The notes under the pieces were generated by a model. It ran no database searches. It was given only the letters and a program-made list of their open reading frames with translations, and was not told where the DNA came from. From a virus, in IMG/VR virus record IMGVR_UViG_3300040809_001127, positions 1 to 64,000 of that record: a DNA stretch of 64,000 bases; one strand, 5' to 3'. This document shows positions 1-8,124 of this stretch, one piece after another. The position numbers and the translations under genes are program-made. Every line of letters begins with the position of its first letter. Within the stretch, counting starts at the first letter, position 1.

Positions 1-60
1 TTACTTTCGTTAAATCAGAAGGTTGGAAAGACTTATAATAATAATATAAGTTACTACATT

Positions 61-88
61 AGGGGACGTGTATCGTCCCCATTTTTTT
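61..88 (+). terminator. Rho-independent terminator upstream of thyX
   Basis: A perfect 7-bp GC-rich stem (GGGGACG at 62-68, CGTCCCC at 74-80) with the 5-nt loop TGTAT is followed by seven T residues on the plus strand. This is the textbook form of an intrinsic terminator. It would end a transcript entering from left of the window and insulate thyX from it. Confidence 0.85.
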
Positions 89-102
89 CGGAGTGAAATG
101 AA

Positions 103-783
103 ATGAATGTTAAATTAATTAGTCATAGTCAAGCGCCTAATCACGACGAGAGCGCTTTAGATCTGGTAGCATTTTGCGCAAGAGTAAGTAATCCAGATAA
201 TCAAGTAAATAAAGAAACAAGCGAAAAACTTGTCAAATATCTTATTAAGCACAAACACTGGTCGCCATTAGAAATGGTATCAGTTTGTTTAGAAATTGAA
301 ACAACTCGCGATATTGCACGACAAATTTTACGCCATCGTAGTTTCTCGTTTCAAGAGTTTAGTCAAAGATATGCAGATCCTACAAAAGATCTTTCTTTTG
401 CTTATAGAGAAGCAAGACTTCAAGATCCTAAGAATAGACAAAATAGTATAGAACTAGATCTTAGTGATATGGGCAAAGGTGGTAACAAAACGCCTGAAGA
501 AAGACTTGCAGAAAAGTGGTGGGAAAAACAAAGAGAAGTTATTGAAACAAGTCAAGCAGCATATGAATGGGCTGTCAATAATGGTATCGCAAAAGAACAA
601 GCAAGAGCAGTACTGCCTGAAGGTAACACAGTCAGTCGCATGTATGTTAATGGTACATTGCGAAGCTGGGTTCATTTTATCGAGCTTAGATCTGGCAATG
701 GTACACAAAAAGAACATATGATGATCGCTCAAGCGTGCGCAAAGGTTATAAGCAGCGTATTTCCATATAACGAAATAATCTAA
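103..783 (+). CDS. thyX: Flavin-dependent thymidylate synthase ThyX
   Basis: Makes dTMP from dUMP using methylene-tetrahydrofolate and FADH2/NADPH, supplying thymidylate for phage DNA synthesis in the cytoplasm. The 226-aa product has the usual ThyX length. The ThyX signature RHRX7S is intact: R77-H78-R79 and S87 lie in RHRSFSFQEFSQRY (77-90). A GGAG box lies 9-12 bases before the ATG at 103. The gene stands alone after a terminator and before a sigma70-like promoter. ThyX is common in marine T4-like phages, whereas T4 itself uses the unrelated Td (ThyA) enzyme. Assignment is secure on the motif. Confidence 0.95.
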   Translation: MNVKLISHSQAPNHDESALDLVAFCARVSNPDNQVNKETSEKLVKYLIKHKHWSPLEMVSVCLEIETTRDIARQILRHRSFSFQEFSQRYADPTKDLSFAYREARLQDPKNRQNSIELDLSDMGKGGNKTPEERLAEKWWEKQREVIETSQAAYEWAVNNGIAKEQARAVLPEGNTVSRMYVNGTLRSWVHFIELRSGNGTQKEHMMIAQACAKVISSVFPYNEII

Positions 784-791
784 AAAAACTG

Positions 792-819
792 TTTACTTTT
801 GCTGACGTTTTGATATAAT
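792..819 (+). promoter_or_regulatory. Sigma70-like early promoter
   Basis: TTTACT at 792-797 and TATAAT at 814-819 are separated by 16 bp. The -35 box is preceded by an A-run and C-T-G, as at other promoters in this window that share GTTTAC(A/T) plus TATAATA. It drives the small gene at 855. Confidence 0.7.
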
Positions 820-854
820 AGTCATATCAAATACAGAAAGGATACACTGGCACT

Positions 855-1037
855 ATGGAAGATTATAAGGAAAAGCTTTTAAGCCATGACTGGTTTTATG
901 ATTATAGTGATGATCATAGTGTTTGGACTAATGGTAAAAATAGTTTTGCTCAGTTAAAAGAAATGCAAAAGATTTATGATCCACATTATTTTATTTGGAA
1001 CGAATACTGCCCAGATCAATTTATTGTAAAATCATAA
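855..1037 (+). CDS. Small hypothetical protein (60 aa)
   Basis: A short acidic, aromatic-rich protein with no known domain that I can name. It has a dedicated sigma70-like promoter about 35 bp upstream and a GAAAGGA box 12-18 bases before the ATG. The next gene also has its own promoter, so it is probably a monocistronic early gene. The early position and small size suit a host-takeover peptide, but function is unknown. Confidence 0.7.
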   Translation: MEDYKEKLLSHDWFYDYSDDHSVWTNGKNSFAQLKEMQKIYDPHYFIWNEYCPDQFIVKS

Positions 1038-1111
1038 ACAACACTTTCTCACAAATTTTTTCACTTTTTTTCACAAAAACAGTTTACATTTGCTTCTGGT
1101 TATGGTATAAT
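1037..1111 (+). promoter_or_regulatory. Early promoter with T/CAC-rich upstream cassette
   Basis: TTTACA (1083-1088) and TATAAT (1106-1111) are spaced 17 bp apart. The 46 bp before the -35 box consist of alternating T-runs and TCACAA/TCACTT blocks. The 52-nt stretch 1037-1088 is nearly repeated at 33115-33166 in front of another early gene, so it is a duplicated promoter cassette, perhaps an UP element or activator site. It drives the gene at 1141. Confidence 0.75.
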
Positions 1112-1140
1112 ACAACTATAAATTGATAAGGAGAATATAA

Positions 1141-1353
1141 ATGTCACATGAAGTAAATACACAAATAATCGAAAGAATCGTAGAAGAGGTTGAGCAAATG
1201 TCAACAAGCGCGATTTTAAGAGAATTAGATGGCGGAATGAAACCAGGATTCTGTGATTCTTGGGATGAAAGAGTTGGCCTAACAGATAGAGATTGGGCAA
1301 TAGAGCAATTAGCAAATAAAAGATTTGAAGAAATGCCGGAGGGACCACAATAA
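1141..1353 (+). CDS. Small hypothetical acidic protein (70 aa)
   Basis: No recognisable domain. The N-terminal 30 residues look helical (heptad-like IIERIVEEVEQM), and the remainder is charged. A strong AAGGAGA Shine-Dalgarno box sits 7-8 bases before the ATG. Its stop overlaps the next start as TAATG, so it begins a translationally coupled chain of tiny genes (1141-2321) read from the cassette promoter at 1037-1111. Confidence 0.75.
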   Translation: MSHEVNTQIIERIVEEVEQMSTSAILRELDGGMKPGFCDSWDERVGLTDRDWAIEQLANKRFEEMPEGPQ

Positions 1354-1523
1354 TGGATGTAATGGCAGAACTAAACAAACTCAGTATCTACAAGCCTCTT
1401 ACTGAAGATCAAGTAAGAAGCATTGTTGGTGCACCTTCTCTTGACGAGGAACAATATTGCACATGTGGTAAATTGCACGAAGATTGTCCTGATAATTACG
1501 AACACATGACTCACGGAGTATAA
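1353..1523 (+). CDS. Small cysteine-containing hypothetical protein (56 aa)
   Basis: A 56-aa ORF starting in a TAATG overlap with the previous stop. It contains a CxC pair followed eight residues later by a third Cys (C36, C38, C46) and flanking His residues, a possible small metal site. No family recognised. The tight spacing and coupling to its neighbours make it likely to be real. Confidence 0.6.
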   Translation: MDVMAELNKLSIYKPLTEDQVRSIVGAPSLDEEQYCTCGKLHEDCPDNYEHMTHGV

Positions 1524-1524
1524 T

Positions 1525-1731
1525 ATGACTGATACTATTCAACACATTTCTGAAGCTCAAGTTATGAAGTCTGCTGCAGGCTTCTATATTGGCCAGTCGT
1601 GCCAAGTCGATTATGGCGACTATGTCGCAACTGAGCCGTATTCACGGTTGAGCCAGCAGTATTATGCTACTGCTGAGGAGGCGCAAATTGCGCTTGATGA
1701 TGGTACCTATGACTATAGGGGGTGGGTGTAA
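1525..1731 (+). CDS. Small hypothetical protein (68 aa)
   Basis: Starts one base after the previous stop, with a GGAG box in the end of the preceding gene, and ends in a TAATG overlap with the next gene. Codon use is somewhat richer in G/C third positions (GTC, GCG, CAG) than in the neighbours. Tyr- and Gln-rich; no domain recognised. Part of the early small-gene chain. Confidence 0.65.
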   Translation: MTDTIQHISEAQVMKSAAGFYIGQSCQVDYGDYVATEPYSRLSQQYYATAEEAQIALDDGTYDYRGWV

Positions 1732-2018
1732 TGAGATCTGAATCTTATGTCATGACAGTGCATACCTATTGCGCTAGTAGTATGCTTGAATTAGAAACTT
1801 TGCGTACTGCAGTTTCTAATATTAATAAGCTTAATAAGCGTCTTGAAAATGGTTATTTTTACCGCGGTAAGCTTCCACGATATCGAGTAAAATGTCAAGG
1901 CCGTGGTCCTAGGACTTTTTCAGCAAAGCTTGACGGTAAACACCCAAGGGCTTATGATCAAAGTTTACCTTTAAAGCACGCTAAAACAATGGATGTATAT
2001 GTCTACCAACGCGTTTAA
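1731..2018 (+). CDS. Hypothetical protein (95 aa)
   Basis: The ATG at 1731 overlaps the preceding stop (TAATG); an upstream in-frame GTG at 1722 is less likely. Helical N-terminal half followed by a basic, Arg/Lys-rich C-terminal half, which would allow nucleic-acid binding. No named family recognised. The next small ORF begins inside its last codons. Confidence 0.65.
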   Translation: MRSESYVMTVHTYCASSMLELETLRTAVSNINKLNKRLENGYFYRGKLPRYRVKCQGRGPRTFSAKLDGKHPRAYDQSLPLKHAKTMDVYVYQRV

Positions 2019-2148
2019 AGTAAAGGCCTTTGAAGGCGATAAATTAATTGCAGAATATATTTTTGCGTATATGAAAGAAGCAATTAAGTTTGAAATTCGT
2101 ATGCGTGAAAAGAATTATGCAACTAAAATGGAAAGAATTGAAGTATGA
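1999..2148 (+). CDS. Small hypothetical protein (49 aa)
   Basis: A 49-aa reading frame starting inside the end of the previous gene and ending in an ATGA overlap with the next. Alternating basic and aromatic residues suggest an amphipathic helix. Supported mainly by the continuous chain of overlapping starts and stops; function unknown. Confidence 0.5.
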   Translation: MSTNAFKVKAFEGDKLIAEYIFAYMKEAIKFEIRMREKNYATKMERIEV

Positions 2149-2321
2149 TAGAATTAGTTATCTTTTCGATATGCCTTGCTGGATGTAGTTATATGTCTTA
2201 TAAACAAGGCGTACGCGAAGGTGCTGCAGCTACAATTGATAGACTATACCAATATAAAATTATTTCATATAATCATAAAGGAGACATCGTCCCAAACCCA
2301 ATGTTTAAAGATTATAAATAG
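2145..2321 (+). CDS. Small membrane-anchored protein (58 aa)
   Basis: The first 14 residues are hydrophobic and end in LAGC, which could be either a short transmembrane segment or a lipobox, although a basic N-terminus is missing. The rest is soluble. It starts in an ATGA overlap. Its last codons contain the TATAAATA octamer of the late promoter for the next gene, so coding and promoter sequence coincide. Function unknown. Confidence 0.6.
   Translation: MIELVIFSICLAGCSYMSYKQGVREGAAATIDRLYQYKIISYNHKGDIVPNPMFKDYK
2313..2320 (+). promoter_or_regulatory. T4-type late promoter
   Basis: Exact TATAAATA octamer, the T4 late promoter consensus read by RNA polymerase with gp55/gp33. With T4 spacing the transcript would start near 2326, giving a 16-nt leader that holds the AGAGGA Shine-Dalgarno of the 2342 gene. 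It is the likely start of the long late block 2342-12856. Confidence 0.8.
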
Positions 2322-2341
2322 ATATATTAGAGGAACTATTT

Positions 2342-3718
2342 ATGAACTTTAAGTCATTTACACTTACTGAAGCTACAGGCTTGAATGCTAAAGAGCTTGG
2401 TAAACCACATGGGAAAACCGGAGAGCCTAGGGTTGATATTCTACGTAGGCTTATAAAAGACGGTAAACCTATAGAACTTAAAAAAGGTGGATCATTTGTA
2501 GTCGGTGATGTTGAAGACGCAATGTCTAAACTAGATGCATTTGAAAAACTTCCAGCTAATTTTTCTCTCATTGATACTAAAGGCAATGTAGTTCCTCTAA
2601 CTCAAATGGCCAAATCTAAAGTATTAGGTGGAGGCTTAGCTGGAGCTGGCGGTGGCGCTGCAAATACCAAACTTACTGAATCTCATCAATGTGTTATGAT
2701 ACAAGCAATGCTCGATCATGGCATGCAGGATATAGAATATTTTACACCTGAAATTATGAAAGACGCTTATAAAAGAGTCTTTATTGATGAGTCATTAGAT
2801 AATATTATTAAAGTTGAAACAGAAGATCCTTGGTTTGTATCTTCTTATAATATCGCAAAACTACTAATTCAAAAAGGTTATGTCAATAAGTCTCAAACAT
2901 TTCATAGAGGCAGTGCTGACATGATCAAAATTTACGCTAAGAAAAGTAAAGCATTTAAGAATATGGGATTTGCAAATCTTAAAGATGATAAATGGAATCC
3001 AGGCGATATATGGGCAATACAAAAAGGATTCAAGGTAGATACATTACCTGATGATACTGTTCAAGCTCTTAATAAAGCTTTGATTCAACATTTTGCCGAT
3101 AGAACATTAGTTGGCATATCCCTCAAAGGACCAGAAAAGAAATTTCCACCTCCATTAAAAGAATTTAATAATGAATATCCACCTGATACTGATATTCAAA
3201 AATATAAAAGAACCTTATTACAAGGTGCAGTGCGTGGAACATTCTGGTCTTCTAAAAGCGCGTCATTAGAGTATGATGAAGGAACTATGTTATTTAAAGA
3301 CAACAGCCCTGGGGAAGTTGTCAAGTCTGAAATCAAAGGTAAGAACGCAAGAGGTGGTGGTATCTCATGGGGTCCAATGTCTGACTTCATTAAAAGAGAA
3401 ACACGCAAACCTTTACCTAAGTTTAAACAAGGTGTATTTAATACTGCAAAGAAAATTACAAAGGGCAATAAAGCTGCAATAAAAATAATGTGGATTATGT
3501 ATAATCATTTCTATAAGAATGAATCATACGAAGACTTTGTAAAAGAACTGCAACAAAAAGATGCATTTTGGATTTCAGCAAAACTAGGTGCATTGTATAT
3601 TTGCTATCGTATCGATAAAGCCGGTGGTAAAACAGCAAATGCTATTGTAACACACTTTGTAAATTATGCTGGATCGAAAGGATCTGATTCCAGTGTTTAT
3701 GTTAAGGCAGGAAAATAA
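2342..3718 (+). CDS. Putative capsid internal protein, unknown activity (458 aa)
   Basis: The first ten residues, MNFKSFTLTE followed by A, match the form of the T4 capsid-targeting peptide (MKTYQEFIAE in IPIII, from memory). The LTE/A junction fits the (L/I)xE cleavage consensus of the gp21 prohead protease. I infer packaging into the head and trimming there. The remainder is a large basic/globular protein containing a Gly/Ala-rich linker near residues 98-107 and no motif that I recognise. First gene behind a late promoter; its stop overlaps the next start (TAATG). Confidence 0.75.
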   Translation: MNFKSFTLTEATGLNAKELGKPHGKTGEPRVDILRRLIKDGKPIELKKGGSFVVGDVEDAMSKLDAFEKLPANFSLIDTKGNVVPLTQMAKSKVLGGGLAGAGGGAANTKLTESHQCVMIQAMLDHGMQDIEYFTPEIMKDAYKRVFIDESLDNIIKVETEDPWFVSSYNIAKLLIQKGYVNKSQTFHRGSADMIKIYAKKSKAFKNMGFANLKDDKWNPGDIWAIQKGFKVDTLPDDTVQALNKALIQHFADRTLVGISLKGPEKKFPPPLKEFNNEYPPDTDIQKYKRTLLQGAVRGTFWSSKSASLEYDEGTMLFKDNSPGEVVKSEIKGKNARGGGISWGPMSDFIKRETRKPLPKFKQGVFNTAKKITKGNKAAIKIMWIMYNHFYKNESYEDFVKELQQKDAFWISAKLGALYICYRIDKAGGKTANAIVTHFVNYAGSKGSDSSVYVKAGK

Positions 3719-4953
3719 TGAAAAACTTTACTAACTATTTAGCCGAAGCCAAGAATACTCATATGACTCATATTGAGGATCTTATCTTGGACGGTGGAGT
3801 TAAGGGCGCCCGCCAAGCTATTCTAGCGCTTAGATCTATGAGGGATATGCTGACTGGGAACGCAAAAGCACCAATAGACGTGACAGTCAAATGGGACGGG
3901 GCGCCCGCTATATTTGCTGGAGAAGATCCAAGTGATGGACAATTCTTTGTAGCAAAAAAAGGAATCTTTAATAAGAATCCTATGATTTATAAGAATCATG
4001 CTGATATTGATGCAGATACAAGTGGTGATTTAAATACTAAACTTAAAATAGCGTTTGATAATTTAAAGGGTCTTGGAATAAAAGGTGTAATTCAAGGCGA
4101 CATAATGTTTACAAAATCAGATTTAAAGAAGGAAACAATCAATGGAATATCTCATGTTGTTTTTCATCCTAATACCATTGCTTATGCTGTCCCTAGCAAC
4201 AGCGATCTTGCTAAACAGATTACTAAAGCGGACATTGGAATTGTATGGCATACAACGTACTCTGGAGCGTCATTTGAAACAATGAAGGCAGAGTTTGGTA
4301 AAGAAATTGTACCAAAACTGCGTACTTCTCCTAAGGTTTGGATGGACGATGCTACTTTGAGAGACTTATCTGGTACAGCAACTCTTACAGCAAAAGAGTC
4401 AGCAGAGCTAACCAAACATTTATCTAATGCTGGTAAAATCTTTAAAAAGATTGCTGGTAATGTATTAAAAGAAATCGAGTCCAATAAGGAACTCAATATA
4501 ATTATTAATGTTTATAATAATAGTAAAGTAAGACAAAATCAACGTGTTACTAATACTAAGAAACATGCAGCAGGTTTAATTACATTTGTAACAGATCGAT
4601 ATGCAAAACAAATTGATAAATTATCTAAGCCCGCTGCAATTAAAGGCAGAGAAACACAAAGGGATGAGTTATTAAAGTTTTTTGATAAAAAGAACCTAAA
4701 TCAATTGCAATTAGTGTTTGATTTGCAAAATTCAGTGATCGATGCAAAATTAATTATTATAAATAAACTAAACAAGTTATCAAAAATAGATACATTTGTA
4801 AAAACAAAATCCGGATTTAAGGTCACCGGCGTTGAAGGCTTTGTGGCTATAGATCGTTTGGAAGGTGGTGCTGTTAAACTTGTAGACAGAATGGAATTTT
4901 CTGCTAACAACTTTAGCAAAGATATTATAAAAGGCTGGGATAATCCAGGCTAA
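3718..4953 (+). CDS. Ligase-like internal virion protein (DUF6267-like)
   Basis: The N-terminus MKNFTNYLAE/A is a near-ideal capsid-targeting peptide with a prohead-protease site. Residues 58-61 are KWDG, the KxDG motif I of covalent nucleotidyltransferases (DNA/RNA ligases), with K58 as the candidate nucleophile. QGD at 126-128 could belong to a later ligase motif. The 411-aa length matches a conserved marine T4-like family that I recall as DUF6267. If active it would seal nucleic acid soon after injection; substrate unknown. Starts in a TAATG overlap. The palindrome GGGCGCCC occurs twice near its 5' end. Confidence 0.75.
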   Translation: MKNFTNYLAEAKNTHMTHIEDLILDGGVKGARQAILALRSMRDMLTGNAKAPIDVTVKWDGAPAIFAGEDPSDGQFFVAKKGIFNKNPMIYKNHADIDADTSGDLNTKLKIAFDNLKGLGIKGVIQGDIMFTKSDLKKETINGISHVVFHPNTIAYAVPSNSDLAKQITKADIGIVWHTTYSGASFETMKAEFGKEIVPKLRTSPKVWMDDATLRDLSGTATLTAKESAELTKHLSNAGKIFKKIAGNVLKEIESNKELNIIINVYNNSKVRQNQRVTNTKKHAAGLITFVTDRYAKQIDKLSKPAAIKGRETQRDELLKFFDKKNLNQLQLVFDLQNSVIDAKLIIINKLNKLSKIDTFVKTKSGFKVTGVEGFVAIDRLEGGAVKLVDRMEFSANNFSKDIIKGWDNPG

Positions 4954-4971
4954 GATGGGATACCGAGGATA

Positions 4972-6348
4972 ATGATTAAGTCGTTTACAGATTACATAAC
5001 AGAAGCAACTAACGAATGCTACTTCGTGTTCGGGCGTTTTAACCCGCCTACTACAGGCCATGCGTTGTTGTTTGAACAACTAAAAAAATTATCTCGTGGT
5101 TCTACTTATAGAATTTACGCTTCCAAGTCAACTGATCCTAAAAAGAATCCTTTACTTTTTAAAGACAAAATCAAATTTATTCGTAAACTTTTTCCTAAGC
5201 ATGCTCGAAATGTTATGGCTGATAGCGATGTCCGTAATGTGCTTGATATCGCTGTTAAGTTATATGACCAAGGCTTTCAAAAGATTACAATGGTTGCAGG
5301 TAGTGATCGAGTAAAAGAGTTTGATATTCTACTTAACAAGTATAATGGAGTAGATGCTAGACATGGTTTCTATAAATTTGAAAATGCAATTAGAGTAGTA
5401 AGTGCTGGTGATAGAGATCCCGATGCTGATGATGTATCAGGTATGTCAGCAAGTAAAATGAGAGCAGCAGCAATTGCTAATGACTATGATGAATTCTTAA
5501 AAGGAGTTTATAAGTCTAATTCTGCAGTTGGTTCTCTCATGTACAAAGCTGTAAGAAAAGGTATGGGTTTAAAAGAATCTAAAAGACCTCATATTGAATT
5601 ACAACCAGTATCAGAAACAAGAGAAGAATATGTTGAAGGTTCTCTCTACAAAGTAGGTGATGTTGTACGTATCAAAGAAACAAAAGAGAAAGGTGTAATT
5701 ACGGTTTGCGGTAGTAACTATGTAATGGTTGAAGCAAGTGATGTAAGAAAAAGATATTGGTTAGACGCAGTCGAAAAACTAGATGAATATTTAGAACTTG
5801 GTACAACAAAAACTCTTAAGCAATATCTTAAAGATACACCTGGACAAAAGAAAGTAGAAGGTAGAGAAGACCCAGATATTGGAGATAGAAAAGGTTCTCA
5901 ACCTGCAGGATATTACAAAGGCTTAGCAAAATCAACAAAATCTAAGAGAGCTGCTCATTTTAAAAAGCATGGTAAGATGGATGATGACAATCCAGCTGCA
6001 TATAAAAAAGCTCCTGGAGATGCTGAAGCCGAAACCAAACCATCAAAGCATACAAAAAAATTCAAACAAATGTATGGTGAATGGGCAGATCATTTAAACG
6101 AAGAAGACTTAAAAGTAGAAGCTAAAGGAACAGACGCAGCACTAAAGAAAAAAGCTGACAAGTCTGGTATGCCATTAGGTATCTTGCGACAAGTATTTAA
6201 TCGTGGAGTTGCAGCATGGAGAACAGGTCATAGGCCTGGAACTACTGCTGTTCAATGGGGATTGGCAAGAGTTAATTCATTTGTAACTAAATCAAAAGGA
6301 ACATGGGGCAAAGCAGATAAAGACTTAGCCGCTAAAGTAAGGGGATAA
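4972..6348 (+). CDS. Nucleotidyltransferase with accessory domains, putative internal protein
   Basis: The N-terminus MIKSFTDYITE/A resembles a capsid-targeting peptide. Residues 15-185 form an HxGH-superfamily nucleotidyltransferase: FGRFNPPTTGH carries the T/HxGH nucleotide-binding motif, and SGMSASKMR resembles the ISSTxxR motif of NMN adenylyltransferases and cytidylyltransferases. A KOW/SH3-like segment follows near 216-262. Two conserved C-terminal modules then appear (about 310-370, KRAAHFKKHG-containing; 385-458, WRTGHRPG-containing) that I recall as DUF5872- and DUF5824-like. Substrate cannot be told from sequence; NAD or CDP-alcohol chemistry is possible. Lies in the late block. Confidence 0.8.
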   Translation: MIKSFTDYITEATNECYFVFGRFNPPTTGHALLFEQLKKLSRGSTYRIYASKSTDPKKNPLLFKDKIKFIRKLFPKHARNVMADSDVRNVLDIAVKLYDQGFQKITMVAGSDRVKEFDILLNKYNGVDARHGFYKFENAIRVVSAGDRDPDADDVSGMSASKMRAAAIANDYDEFLKGVYKSNSAVGSLMYKAVRKGMGLKESKRPHIELQPVSETREEYVEGSLYKVGDVVRIKETKEKGVITVCGSNYVMVEASDVRKRYWLDAVEKLDEYLELGTTKTLKQYLKDTPGQKKVEGREDPDIGDRKGSQPAGYYKGLAKSTKSKRAAHFKKHGKMDDDNPAAYKKAPGDAEAETKPSKHTKKFKQMYGEWADHLNEEDLKVEAKGTDAALKKKADKSGMPLGILRQVFNRGVAAWRTGHRPGTTAVQWGLARVNSFVTKSKGTWGKADKDLAAKVRG

Positions 6349-6349
6349 A

Positions 6350-6706
6350 ATGACTATTAAGTTTAAAGAACTAAGAGAAAAATACAAGGGTAAGTATCCG
6401 CCAGAAATGGTTGCGGCTGCAGTAAAAATTGCTCTTGATATGGCAGGTGCTATGACACCAGCAACAAAGAAGATTGAAGCAATGAGACGTGGATTATCTA
6501 ACGATCCTATTGTTAAAGATGCTTTAAGACAAGCTAATGAATCAGTAAATGAAGCAACCTTTATGATTACTGTACCAAAAGGTGGACCTGGTGGTAAAGA
6601 TCTTAATGTGAAGGTCATGGGTAAAGATAAAAATGATGCTGTAAAACAATGGCGCATGAAGAATCGTAAGTATAAAAACGACGAAGTAGAAATTAAAGAA
6701 CTATGA
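6350..6706 (+). CDS. Small late protein, possible internal protein (118 aa)
   Basis: Begins one base after the previous stop. The N-terminus MTIKFKELRE loosely resembles the capsid-targeting peptides of the preceding genes. An internal SVNE/A near residue 68 could be a second prohead-protease site, separating a helical N-terminal half from a basic C-terminal half. No named domain recognised. Its stop overlaps the next start (ATGA). Confidence 0.65.
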   Translation: MTIKFKELREKYKGKYPPEMVAAAVKIALDMAGAMTPATKKIEAMRRGLSNDPIVKDALRQANESVNEATFMITVPKGGPGGKDLNVKVMGKDKNDAVKQWRMKNRKYKNDEVEIKEL

Positions 6707-7137
6707 AAAAGTTTACAGAGTTTAGAAATCTAAAAGAAGACGGTCATGTTGATATTGACAATGTCAAAAATCAATTGACTTCATTGCAGCGTAATGCTAA
6801 AGCAATAGAAGGACAATTAAATCCTAATACTGAATATCCTTCTTGGTGGATTAATAAACTCGTAAAAGCTGCAGATTATGTAGATACTGCAGCTGACTTT
6901 TTACAAACAAAAAAAGATCAAGGTGAAATAGACGAGGCACTTGTAGCTCGTGACATTGATATAGTACGTGGTATCCTTAAAGATCTTGAACCATATTTTT
7001 ATAAAGGTTTACAAAAGGGCGATGAAAAGGTAATGGCACAATTAAATTCTATTGCTAAGTATGTAAATCAAGGTATTACAAAATCAGGTCAAGCACAGAA
7101 TAAGACCTTTTTATACAAACTAAAGAGAAAGTTATGA
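6703..7137 (+). CDS. Helical late protein (144 aa)
   Basis: Starts MKKFTEFRNLKED, a degenerate form of the shared capsid-targeting N-terminus. The rest looks all-helical, with a four-helix-like pattern of hydrophobic heptads and a basic tail (KLKRKL). Cyanophages carry similar helical late proteins, but I cannot name a family. Coupled by ATGA overlaps on both sides in the late block. Confidence 0.65.
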   Translation: MKKFTEFRNLKEDGHVDIDNVKNQLTSLQRNAKAIEGQLNPNTEYPSWWINKLVKAADYVDTAADFLQTKKDQGEIDEALVARDIDIVRGILKDLEPYFYKGLQKGDEKVMAQLNSIAKYVNQGITKSGQAQNKTFLYKLKRKL

Positions 7138-7463
7138 TTAGTTTTAAAGATTTTTTAGTAGGCAATCCTGCACAAAACAAAGACGATTGGCTTGCTTATC
7201 GTAATCAGAGACGCAAAAAGTCAGATGGTGTTGGTGTAAATACAGAAGGCGAAGGCAAGTATAAAGGAGAGACTTGGGAAGATGGTTATAAGCGTAGAGT
7301 TGTAAAGACCACAGACGCTGAACATAAAGAACAAGGATTTAATTGGAGAATTAAAGGTAAAGAAAGAGACGAGATTTCTATTAAGTTATATAAAGAAAAA
7401 CCTTCCTTCGATGAATATAAGAAACAAATGAAAAGAGTTGCCGGCCATGAGTTTGGTGGTTAG
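7134..7463 (+). CDS. Small basic late protein (109 aa)
   Basis: Begins MISFKDFLVG, again with the aromatic spacing of the capsid-targeting peptides but without the xE cleavage site. The body is strongly charged and rich in Lys/Arg/Glu/Gly. No domain recognised. Starts in an ATGA overlap and ends 17 bases inside the next gene. Confidence 0.65.
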   Translation: MISFKDFLVGNPAQNKDDWLAYRNQRRKKSDGVGVNTEGEGKYKGETWEDGYKRRVVKTTDAEHKEQGFNWRIKGKERDEISIKLYKEKPSFDEYKKQMKRVAGHEFGG

Positions 7464-8124
7464 TTTTAATGATTACATACGTGAAGGGGCTGAAGATCCT
7501 GCAATTTTTAAAGCAGTTTTTCTAGCAGGTGGACCTGGTTCAGGTAAATCATTTGTTGTAGGTAAAACTTCTTTATTAGCATTGGGATTTAAATTAATTA
7601 ATTCTGATGAATTATTTGAAAAAGGATTAAAGAAAGCTGGAATGACTATGAACCCTGATGATATTTTTTCAGTTCGTGGTCAAGAAGTAAGAGCAAAGGC
7701 AAAGGCTCTTACTAAATTAAAAATGGACATGCATTTAAAAGGTAGACTAGGACTTGTTATTGATGGCACTGGTAAAGACTATGCCAAAATTAAAAAGCAA
7801 GTTGATATGCTTAGAAGTATTGGATATGCAGTTCATATGATTTTTGTAAATACAGATCTAGATACAGCATTAAATAGAAATAAAATGAGAAATAGATCTT
7901 TACCAGATGATGAAGTAAAAAGAATGTGGTCAGATGTACAAAATAATATTGGTAAATTTCAAGGATTATTTAGAAATAGAATGACAATTGTAGATAATTC
8001 AAGCGGTTCTGATGTAAGTAGATCTACATTAGAAGCATATAAAGATATAGCTGCTTGGGCAAAAAGACCACCAGAAAATAGTCTGGCTCAAAAGTGGTTA
8101 AAGCAAGCAAGAGGTAGTAAGTGA
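7447..8124 (+). CDS. P-loop kinase (zeta-toxin/polynucleotide-kinase-like), putative internal protein
   Basis: A P-loop NTPase with Walker A GGPGSGKS at residues 28-35, a short kinase-like fold and a DGTGKDY segment in the position of a substrate or Walker B region. It resembles zeta-toxin and polynucleotide/nucleoside kinases; the phosphate acceptor is unknown. The N-terminus has VSFNDYIRE/G, which fits a capsid-targeting peptide with an IxE cleavage site. A GTG start at 7456 would make that peptide exactly ten residues. I kept ATG 7447 because a GAG box sits nine bases upstream. Neighbouring ligase-like and nucleotidyltransferase genes suggest a shared nucleic-acid or nucleotide role. Confidence 0.8.
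   Translation: MSLVVSFNDYIREGAEDPAIFKAVFLAGGPGSGKSFVVGKTSLLALGFKLINSDELFEKGLKKAGMTMNPDDIFSVRGQEVRAKAKALTKLKMDMHLKGRLGLVIDGTGKDYAKIKKQVDMLRSIGYAVHMIFVNTDLDTALNRNKMRNRSLPDDEVKRMWSDVQNNIGKFQGLFRNRMTIVDNSSGSDVSRSTLEAYKDIAAWAKRPPENSLAQKWLKQARGSK

Noticed and set aside
31-49. Promoter for thyX at TTATAATAATAATATAA
   Set aside because: A -10-like TATAAT is present but no -35 box at proper spacing, and a terminator lies between it and the gene.
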